A stretch of 6,133 nucleotides of DNA, taken from assembly GCA_003164305.1 (NCBI GenBank), contig PLSZ01000044.1, positions 9,149-15,281 on the forward strand, written 5' to 3'. Source of the stretch: Acetobacteraceae bacterium (GTDB lineage Bacteria > Pseudomonadota > Alphaproteobacteria > Acetobacterales > Acetobacteraceae). Made by a program: the position numbers and the translations under genes. The first letter of the stretch is position 1. Each line of letters opens with the position of its first letter. This document shows, in pieces, positions 1 to 4,646 of the stretch. The notes under the pieces are model-generated. The model was not told where the DNA came from and searched no databases. It saw only the letters and a list, made by a program, of their open reading frames with translations.

Positions 1-704
1 GCGCCCATCAGCAGCCGGATCACATGCGGATTCTGGCTGGTGGTATACAGCGTGTAATCGCCGGAGTTGACGTCGTAATCGCCAACCGCCGCGCGCGGCT
101 CCATCGCGTTGGGGATCAGCCGGTTGTTGGTCAGATCGAGACGTACGACCTTGTTCGCGTTGGCGAACACGCCATCGACGATGGCTTTGTCGCCGATGTG
201 CCAGTCGTAACAAACGTTTCCGGGCGCATCGTCGTGCACCGTCGCGGCACCCGAGGCCAAAGCCGCGGCCATGGTCGCGACGGCGGGCAGGTCGGTGTAG
301 TCGATCGACAACAATTCGGCCGCGTCTTTGGCTTGCTGCTTCGTCTCCGCGATCACCACCGCGACCGGATCGCCCACGTGACGAACCTTGCCGACCGCGA
401 TGACCGGATGCGGCGGCTCCGCCATTGGGGAGCCGTCCTTGTTATGAATCTGCCAACCGCAGGGCAGACCGCCGATGTTCTCCGCCGCCATGTCGGGCCC
501 GGTGAACACCGCGACCACGCCCGCCGTCGCCGCCGCCGCCGCCGTGTCGATGCCGTTGATCGTCGCGTGCGCCCGATCCGATCGTTTCACATAAGCATGC
601 AACTGGCCAGGACGATTGATGTCGTCGGTATAATTGCCGCGGCCATTGAGGAAGCGCGCGTCTTCCTTGCGGCGAACGGATGCACCGATGCCTTCGAAGC
701 CCAT
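1..704 (-). CDS. Molybdopterin-binding large subunit of a CoxL-type dehydrogenase, 3'-truncated
   Basis: I translated this frame by hand: it is open from the ATG at 704 to the left edge, giving 234 residues of a protein normally near 780-800. It begins [19 protein letters not shown], followed by [19 protein letters not shown]. This is the standard N-terminus of CO dehydrogenase/aldehyde oxidase large subunits. [19 protein letters not shown] (about 120-138) and [13 protein letters not shown] near 205-217 are further family blocks, the latter being the conserved EPR segment. No leader is present, so a cytoplasmic location is expected together with the small subunit. The active-site loop that separates true form I CO dehydrogenase (AYxCSFR) from related enzymes is beyond the edge, so CO oxidation must not be assumed. 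A FAD-binding medium subunit is not in the window and could lie further left. An alanine run near residues 54-58 comes from a GCC-type triplet repeat. Confidence 0.92.
   Translation of the reverse strand, partial: MGFEGIGASVRRKEDARFLNGRGNYTDDINRPGQLHAYVKRSDRAHATINGIDTAAAAATAGVVAVFTGPDMAAENIGGLPCGWQIHNKDGSPMAEPPHPVIAVGKVRHVGDPVAVVIAETKQQAKDAAELLSIDYTDLPAVATMAAALASGAATVHDDAPGNVCYDWHIGDKAIVDGVFANANKVVRLDLTNNRLIPNAMEPRAAVGDYDVNSGDYTLYTTSQNPHVIRLLMG
528..543. repeat. Short triplet repeat (CGC)5 inside the CoxL-type gene
   Basis: About five uninterrupted CGC units encode five alanines in the CoxL-type subunit (TAAAAATAG). Such runs are common in GC-rich genomes. The frame is intact on both sides. 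Confidence 0.6.
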
Positions 705-712
705 GGCGTTAT

Positions 713-718
713 CTCCCT
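713..718 (-). promoter_or_regulatory. Ribosome binding site of the CoxL-type gene
   Basis: AGGGAG on the minus strand lies 8 bases before the ATG at 704. It fixes the start of the large-subunit gene, whose encoded [14 protein letters not shown] begins exactly where the family does. Confidence 0.8.
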
Positions 719-728
719 GTTCTGGCGA

Positions 729-1208
729 TTATGCTTTGCCGTGCATCAACGGATGCGCGGCCGCGATCGCTTTAACAATGTTATGATAACCGGTGCAGCG
801 GCACAGATTGCCTTCCAGGCCATCGCGGATTTCCTGTTCCGTGATGCCGCCGGGATAATTGTTCACCAGGTCGATCGCGGACATCACCATCCCGGGCGTG
901 CAGAACCCACACTGCAAAGCGTGATGTTCCCGGAACATTTCCTGCATCGGGTGCAACGTGCCGTCCGCCGCGGCCAGGCCCTCGATCGTGAGGACACTGG
1001 TGCCATTGGCCTGCACCGCCAGCATCGTGCACGACTTGGCGGAAACGCCATCGACATGCACCACGCACGCGCCGCATTGCGACGTATCGCAACCGACATG
1101 GGTGCCCGTCAGAGCCAGCTTTTCCCGTAACACTTCCACCAGCAGGGTGCGGTTTTCCACCTCCACCGTATGCTGTTTTCCGTTGACCGTCAGGGTGACC
1201 TGAGGCAT
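729..1208 (-). CDS. [2Fe-2S] small subunit of a CoxS-type molybdenum hydroxylase
   Basis: This is the iron-sulfur electron-transfer subunit of a xanthine oxidase-family enzyme (CO dehydrogenase CoxS, QorS and relatives). At 159 residues it has the normal length. The N-terminal plant-type ferredoxin cluster is bound by C40, C45, C48 and C60 ([15 protein letters not shown], then SC). The C-terminal helical cluster domain has C100-x-x-C103 (QCGFCTPGM) and C136-x-C138 (NLCRCTGY). Q99 before C100 is the conserved residue that contacts the molybdopterin cofactor. No signal peptide is present, so a cytoplasmic enzyme is expected. It has its own strong ribosome binding site, follows soxA after 91 bases, and is followed after 24 bases by its CoxL-type large subunit. 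Subfamily and substrate cannot be told from this subunit alone. Confidence 0.95.
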   Translation of the reverse strand: MPQVTLTVNGKQHTVEVENRTLLVEVLREKLALTGTHVGCDTSQCGACVVHVDGVSAKSCTMLAVQANGTSVLTIEGLAAADGTLHPMQEMFREHHALQCGFCTPGMVMSAIDLVNNYPGGITEQEIRDGLEGNLCRCTGYHNIVKAIAAAHPLMHGKA

Positions 1209-1214
1209 CGCGCT

Positions 1215-1220
1215 CTCCCT
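1215..1220 (-). promoter_or_regulatory. Ribosome binding site of the CoxS-type gene
   Basis: AGGGAG on the minus strand lies 6 bases before the ATG at 1208. It is one of only two strong Shine-Dalgarno sequences in the window, and it supports this start as the first gene of a separately initiated unit. Confidence 0.8.
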
Positions 1221-1236
1221 TTATCTCATCCAAACA

Positions 1237-1249
1237 TCTTGGCTCAAGA
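1237..1249. repeat. Short hyphenated palindrome, 5-bp arms and 3-base centre
   Basis: TCTTG and CAAGA flank the triplet GCT (plus strand). It lies just downstream of the promoter-like element, where an operator could sit. It is short enough to be chance and is too weak to be a terminator. Confidence 0.25.
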
Positions 1250-1257
1250 CTGGCCGG

Positions 1258-1286
1258 AGTGTGGTCATGCGCCGTGCCGCGGTCAA
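1258..1286 (-). promoter_or_regulatory. Possible weak sigma70-like promoter before the CoxS/CoxL-type genes
   Basis: On the minus strand TTGACC (1286-1281) is followed after 17 bases by CACACT (1263-1258). The -35 match is good (5 of 6) and the -10 is poor (3 of 6). It sits at a sensible distance before the start at 1208, with room for a leader and the ribosome binding site. Matches of this quality arise by chance in GC-rich DNA, so this is only a candidate. Confidence 0.2.
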
Positions 1287-1299
1287 GGCGTCCCTCCCG

Positions 1300-2040
1300 T
1301 CAAGGTCGCACGGCGGGCGTCTCGACTTTCATCCCGTTGGCGCGCACCGCCAGGAACAGCGCGAGGTCCGCCGCTTCCCGCGAGTCCGGCGCGAAAGGCT
1401 CAGCCCGAACGCCGATCATGCAATTTCGCAACCTACGGTAGAACGATCCCATTCCTTGCCACTCCAGCCGATATTCCGGGTAGCCATTTGGGTGGCCTTG
1501 CGGAATGAGGCTGCCCGCCAGCTTCAGTCCCGCGCGCTCCTCATGGCATTGCGCGCAGGACAGATTGAGTTGTCCCATCCGCTCGCGAAACAGTGCCGCC
1601 CCCTCCGACAGGAACGGTTCCTGGGCCTTGGCGGCCACCGGCATCCCGCGTGACTGCAATCCGATCAGCGCGGACAGGCTCAGGAGTTTGTCGTCGTTCC
1701 AGGCAAACGCCGCGGCGCCCATGTGGTCGGTGCGGCAGAGATTGATTCGTTCTTCCAGCGTGATGGGTCGGCCGTGTTTGGGCTCGAACGCGGGGTAACG
1801 CGGCGCGACCCCGCGCATCGCGGAGACATCCCCATGACAATCGGCACACGATTTCCCCGCGGCACCCTCAGCCGCCGACCACAGCGATTCCCCCTGTTGC
1901 ACCCACAGGAAAGCCGGATTGGCCGCGTCGTCATCCTGCATGGCGCGCGTATCCGCGCTGGCGTCATCATAACCGGACCGCCGGTCCCCCGCGCCCATCA
2001 GCAACATCGCCGCGACGGCCAGCAGCACCAGGCGTTTCAT
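1300..2040 (-). CDS. soxA: SoxA, diheme cytochrome c subunit of SoxAX
   Basis: SoxA holds the active-site heme of SoxAX, which forms the bond between the sulfur substrate and the SoxY cysteine in the periplasm. The 246 residues begin with a Sec-type leader (MKRLVLLAVAAMLLMGAG). Two heme c sites are seen: C65-A-D-C68-H69 and C162-A-Q-C165-H166. C102 in INLCRTDHM is the cysteine that in known diheme SoxA forms a structural disulfide. C207 in RNCMIGVRAEPF is the cysteine that becomes the persulfide ligand of the active heme. All catalytic features are therefore kept and the protein should be functional. Both hemes are present, unlike the monoheme SoxA of some lineages. The ATG overlaps the soxZ stop. 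It is the last gene of the tightly packed cluster, with a 91-base gap after it. Confidence 0.95.
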   Translation of the reverse strand: MKRLVLLAVAAMLLMGAGDRRSGYDDASADTRAMQDDDAANPAFLWVQQGESLWSAAEGAAGKSCADCHGDVSAMRGVAPRYPAFEPKHGRPITLEERINLCRTDHMGAAAFAWNDDKLLSLSALIGLQSRGMPVAAKAQEPFLSEGAALFRERMGQLNLSCAQCHEERAGLKLAGSLIPQGHPNGYPEYRLEWQGMGSFYRRLRNCMIGVRAEPFAPDSREAADLALFLAVRANGMKVETPAVRP

Positions 2041-2357
2041 GTCACGGTGATCGCCGTCAGTTCGGTTTGCGTCACGCCGTGATCATCGACGAAGGTCAGT
2101 GCCAAAGTCCCGCTTTTCTCCGCGACGACGCTGAACGACAGAAACGGGTTCGCCGCGATCGCCGGAAAGAAATCCGCGTCGAGCACCGTCTCGCCATCCA
2201 GCGTGGCGATGAAGTGGTTGATGATATCCCGAGGAATCGCCTGGCCCATCTGATCGCGCCGCTGCCCGCTTTCCATCGGATGCGAGATCAGCACCTTCAC
2301 CTCGAATGGTTCGTTGGCGTGGATCTGTTTCGGAACATTGATCAGGACACGGACCAT
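2037..2357 (-). CDS. soxZ: SoxZ, partner subunit of the SoxYZ sulfur carrier
   Basis: SoxZ is the immunoglobulin-like partner that forms a heterodimer with SoxY. This 106-residue protein has the usual family length. It shows the strongly conserved block LISHPMESGQRRD (residues 23-35), then IPRDIINHF, NPFLSFSV and EKSGTLALTFVDD. It has no signal peptide and no cysteine, as is normal for SoxZ, which is thought to leave the cytoplasm bound to Tat-exported SoxY. It begins 9 bases after the soxY-like stop. The only ribosome binding site is a weak AGG that begins within the TAG stop of that gene, so translation is probably coupled. Its own stop overlaps the soxA start as ATGA. Nothing in the sequence sets it apart from SoxZ of the standard pathway, in contrast to its altered SoxY partner. 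Confidence 0.94.
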   Translation of the reverse strand: MVRVLINVPKQIHANEPFEVKVLISHPMESGQRRDQMGQAIPRDIINHFIATLDGETVLDADFFPAIAANPFLSFSVVAEKSGTLALTFVDDHGVTQTELTAITVT

Positions 2358-2366
2358 GCGCGGCGC

Positions 2367-2789
2367 CTATTCGATACAAGCGGCCAGCGTGACCAGCAGA
2401 TCGACGCTGTCCCGCCAGCATGTGCCATCGCGCAACTTCGCGATCGCGATGACGGTCTGCGACGTCGCCAGCCGCATCCGGGTCGCCACCCGCGGCGCGC
2501 CGGATCGCGGACCGAAACGAAACACCGCGACCCTCGGCAACGGATTGCCTTCCGCGAACACATGGATCGCTTCGACAGGAGACGGCGGATCGGCGACGGA
2601 CACGCTCATCGCCACCGCGTTGCCGTTTTCCACCATCACCGGAAGATCGAGATGGATCAACCCATCTTTCAACGGCGCGTCGCCCACCAACGCCTGGATC
2701 AGCGCCGCGACCTCGGCCGGTGTCGCGCCCGCCGGAGGGACCGCGACACAGGCGGCGAACAGCACGAAGCGCCGCCGCGGCAGCGTCAT
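2367..2789 (-). CDS. soxY: SoxY-related sulfur carrier with AACIE C-terminal arm
   Basis: This 140-residue SoxY homologue opens with MTLPRRRFVLFAAC, a twin-arginine (RRxF) leader, as expected for SoxY, which is exported folded. The middle carries the family pattern GDAPLKDGLIHLDLPVMVENGNAV (about 36-59) and a SoxY-like beta-sandwich. True SoxY ends in GGCGG, whose cysteine carries the sulfur substrate. Here the last five residues are AACIE: the cysteine (C138) keeps its place third from the end, but all four flanking residues differ. I recall that curated protein families separate such proteins as a 'SoxY-related AACIE arm' paralogue group of unproven function. A second cysteine, C124 (GTCWRDS), lies 14 residues before the arm cysteine. 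The ATG at 2789 forms ATGA with the soxX stop, and a longer in-frame start inside soxX is not needed. The next gene is its partner SoxZ, 9 bases downstream. A carrier role is inferred; the cargo is unknown. Confidence 0.9.
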   Translation of the reverse strand: MTLPRRRFVLFAACVAVPPAGATPAEVAALIQALVGDAPLKDGLIHLDLPVMVENGNAVAMSVSVADPPSPVEAIHVFAEGNPLPRVAVFRFGPRSGAPRVATRMRLATSQTVIAIAKLRDGTCWRDSVDLLVTLAACIE

Positions 2790-3190
2790 GGCGCGCGCAA
2801 CATCGACAGGAACGCGACCACGTCGTCGATCTGCTCTGGCGTTAAAATCGGCCGTCCTCGCCATGCGGCTCCCACGCGGTTGAGGCCTTCTGTCTTAGCA
2901 TAAGCCGGCATCACGGTGTCAGGGTTGAAGCGCGCCGGATCCACCAGGTGCGCGCGGATTTCGTCTTGTGTCAGCCTGGAGCCGACGCCGTCCAGGCTCG
3001 GCCCGATAGTCCCCTGTAGATGCGGCGCGGGGAACGGCCCGGAGTGACACAGCAGGCACGCGCTGACTGTCCGGTCCTCGACGATTTTGCGTCCGTTCGC
3101 GGCGTCCCCAGCCCAGACGGGACCGGCGATCGACACCGCGAGCAACGCGGCCTTTAGCCAAACACTTCCGCCGTGATCGTCTGAAACCAT
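2786..3190 (-). CDS. soxX: SoxX, monoheme cytochrome c subunit of SoxAX
   Basis: SoxX pairs with SoxA to form the heme enzyme that oxidatively attaches thiosulfate, or a related sulfur compound, to the SoxY cysteine. This 134-residue protein has a signal segment running to about VWAGDA (residues 11-30). The heme c site is C45-L-L-C48-H49, IGPSLDGVG lies at 62-70, and M94 in NPDTVMPAY is the expected distal ligand, all typical of SoxX. The C-terminal ILTPEQIDDVVAFL helix completes a class I fold. A single heme with a diheme SoxA matches the type I SoxAX arrangement. The start is uncertain. The ATG at 3190 lies inside the end of soxF, has no clear ribosome binding site, and gives an n-region with two aspartates (MVSDDHGG). 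A TTG at 3145 is in frame, but it would leave a leader too short and without positive charge. The stop overlaps the next start as ATGA. Confidence 0.9.
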   Translation of the reverse strand: MVSDDHGGSVWLKAALLAVSIAGPVWAGDAANGRKIVEDRTVSACLLCHSGPFPAPHLQGTIGPSLDGVGSRLTQDEIRAHLVDPARFNPDTVMPAYAKTEGLNRVGAAWRGRPILTPEQIDDVVAFLSMLRAP

Positions 3191-4395
3191 CGGTCGCCGT
3201 AGCGCGCCTCTTGAACCCGTTGTGTGTCCGGCGCGTCGAGTGGGCTGATCCCGCCCGCGCCTTCAATATCGGTCAGCACGCCGTTGACCGGCCGATAAAC
3301 GCCGGCGACCGAAAAACCGTAGTCGGGCGCGGCGACACTGTAGCACGTGTTGATCAGTCTCGGGTCCTGGGGTTTATCGCCGCGCAGCAAAGCCGAGACG
3401 GCGTCAGCGCAAACCTTGGCCTGCGCGTTCGCGGCGAAGGCGGATTTCGGCATGGCGCCGGCGATCGCCGCGTCGCCGAGCACGTGAATGCCCGGCACCA
3501 GCCGCGATTCAAGCGTCACCGGATCGATCGGACACCACCCCGAACGATCCGCGACTCCGGCGGTCGCGGCGATGGCGCCCGCGCGCTGCGGCGGCACGAC
3601 AATCCCCACATCCGCTTTGTGGGAGCCGAACTCGGTTTCGAACGTCAGTGTCGCCGGATCGACGCGAACGACCTTGCCGCCATCGGACAAGGAGACCCAT
3701 TCCAACAGACCCGGATAAAGTTGCTGCCAGGCGTTCTGAAACAGCTTCTGCTTCGAAAACACATCCTTCGCGTCCAGCACGAGGATTTTCGATCGCGGCT
3801 TATGGGTCTTCAAGTACCAGGCGATCAGGCTGGCGCGCTCATAAGGCCCAGGAGGACAGCGATACGGATTGGGGGGGACGGACATGACGACGAGGCCGCC
3901 ATCCGGCATCGCCTCCAGTTGCCGGCGCAGCAGCAGGGTTTGTTCGCCGGCCTTCCAGGCATGCGGCATGCGCGCGGCCGCGGCTTCATCGTATCCCTCG
4001 AGACCACCCCAGATGATGTCGATGCCAGGCGACAGGATCAGCCGATCATAGGGGAGTTTCGTGCCGTCGCTCGCGGTCACGGTCTTGCCGATGGCATCGA
4101 CGGAGATCGCGGCGGCGTGAACCACCGTCACTCCCTCGGCGCGCACCGCGGCATAGCCGAATCGTTGCGCGTCCAACGACCGCTCCCCAGAGATCACCGC
4201 GTTACTGAACGGGCACGCGACGAAGGTGTCGTTGGGTTCCAGCAACGTGACGCCGACACCATTCCGGTGCAGGAACCGCGCCGCAGTGGCGCCGCCAAAA
4301 CCGCCGCCCACCACGACAACCTTCGCCGCGGCCTGGGCTTTCGCCACGAATGGCAGCGCCAGACCGCAGGTGAGAACGTGCCGCCGCCGGATCAT
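3154..4395 (-). CDS. soxF: Flavocytochrome c sulfide dehydrogenase-type flavoprotein (FccB/SoxF family)
   Basis: This 413-residue protein is close to the usual length of FCSD flavoprotein subunits. It starts with MIRRRHVL and a hydrophobic stretch, a probable Tat leader. VVVVGGGFGG (about residues 26-35) is the Rossmann FAD site, and GIHVLGDAAIAGAMPKS near 302-318 is the second FAD motif. The three cysteines characteristic of FCSD are all present: C61 in VACPFSN (position of the covalent flavin link), C180 in YRCPPGPYERAS and C351 in NTCYSVAAPDYG (the redox disulfide pair). The family oxidises sulfide or sulfane sulfur in the periplasm and passes electrons to a cytochrome c. SoxF of Paracoccus is known to stimulate the Sox system. 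I chose the ATG at 4395 because it forms ATGA with the cytochrome stop. An in-frame ATG at 4410 would add five residues (MGGAE) ahead of the twin arginines. The end overlaps soxX by 37 bases if soxX starts at 3190. Confidence 0.92.
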   Translation of the reverse strand: MIRRRHVLTCGLALPFVAKAQAAAKVVVVGGGFGGATAARFLHRNGVGVTLLEPNDTFVACPFSNAVISGERSLDAQRFGYAAVRAEGVTVVHAAAISVDAIGKTVTASDGTKLPYDRLILSPGIDIIWGGLEGYDEAAAARMPHAWKAGEQTLLLRRQLEAMPDGGLVVMSVPPNPYRCPPGPYERASLIAWYLKTHKPRSKILVLDAKDVFSKQKLFQNAWQQLYPGLLEWVSLSDGGKVVRVDPATLTFETEFGSHKADVGIVVPPQRAGAIAATAGVADRSGWCPIDPVTLESRLVPGIHVLGDAAIAGAMPKSAFAANAQAKVCADAVSALLRGDKPQDPRLINTCYSVAAPDYGFSVAGVYRPVNGVLTDIEGAGGISPLDAPDTQRVQEARYGDRWFQTITAEVFG

Positions 4396-4646
4396 TTCCG
4401 CGCCGCCCACCAGGCCGCGATCGCGTCCAGTTCCGGCTCGCTGAACCCCTTGGCGATGCGGCCCATCACGGTTGAAGGCCGCGCGCCGGAGCGATACGCG
4501 ATCAACGACTCGGTCATCTCTTTCGCGTCATGGCCGGCGATCGGCGCCCCCGCCCCGTGACAGCCGGAACAGGAGGACGCGCCTGGCGGGGCAGGGGCCG
4601 CCGCCGCCAGGATCATCACCAACGCAATACCGGCACGTCCCGTCAT
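4392..4646 (-). CDS. Small monoheme c-type cytochrome (FccA/SoxE-like or dehydrogenase partner)
   Basis: This 84-residue protein has a hydrophobic N-terminal segment ending near APAPPGAS, which looks like a Sec signal peptide, so it is probably periplasmic. One heme c site is seen at C26-x-x-C29-H30, and M61 in STVMGRI is the likely distal ligand. The C-terminal FSEPELDAIAAWW helix is typical of class I cytochromes c. The mature protein would be only about 60 residues, near the lower limit for the fold. It overlaps the gene before it and the gene after it by ATGA. Upstream is the IorB-type dehydrogenase and downstream the SoxF-type flavoprotein. It could therefore be the monoheme subunit of a flavocytochrome c, as in the monoheme FccA of green sulfur bacteria, or the electron acceptor of the molybdenum enzyme. 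I cannot choose from sequence, though position just before the flavoprotein slightly favours the first. Confidence 0.9.
   Translation of the reverse strand: MTGRAGIALVMILAAAAPAPPGASSCSGCHGAGAPIAGHDAKEMTESLIAYRSGARPSTVMGRIAKGFSEPELDAIAAWWAARK

Larger units (their letters stand above)
1209..1299 (-). other. Intergenic gap between soxA and the CoxS-type gene
   Basis: These 91 bases are the only gap of any size in the window. I see no gene and no strong stem followed by a T run on the minus strand, so no convincing terminator for the Sox cluster. Two weak elements (a promoter-like pair and a short palindrome) are listed separately. The next operon could be read partly by read-through from soxA. 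Confidence 0.6.

Noticed and set aside
24..1130. Long plus-strand open frame (368 codons)
   Set aside because: It lies antisense to the CoxS-type and CoxL-type genes, is arginine/histidine-rich low-complexity protein with no family pattern, and is a normal shadow in GC-rich DNA.
1..1208. Aerobic CO dehydrogenase (coxSL) as a firm assignment
   Set aside because: The diagnostic active-site loop of the large subunit is beyond the left edge and no medium subunit is visible, so only the wider family can be claimed.
1209..1299. Rho-independent terminator after soxA
   Set aside because: No strong GC-rich stem followed by a T run on the minus strand; the best inverted repeat has only 5-bp arms.
2067..2903. 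Plus-strand open frame (278 codons) opposite soxZ, soxY and soxX
   Set aside because: Composition is arginine/aspartate-rich without motifs, and the opposite strand encodes three well-supported Sox proteins.
3211..4560. Long plus-strand open frame (449 codons)
   Set aside because: It is antisense to soxF and the cytochrome, both with clear motifs; the translated protein is arginine-rich and shows no recognisable domain.
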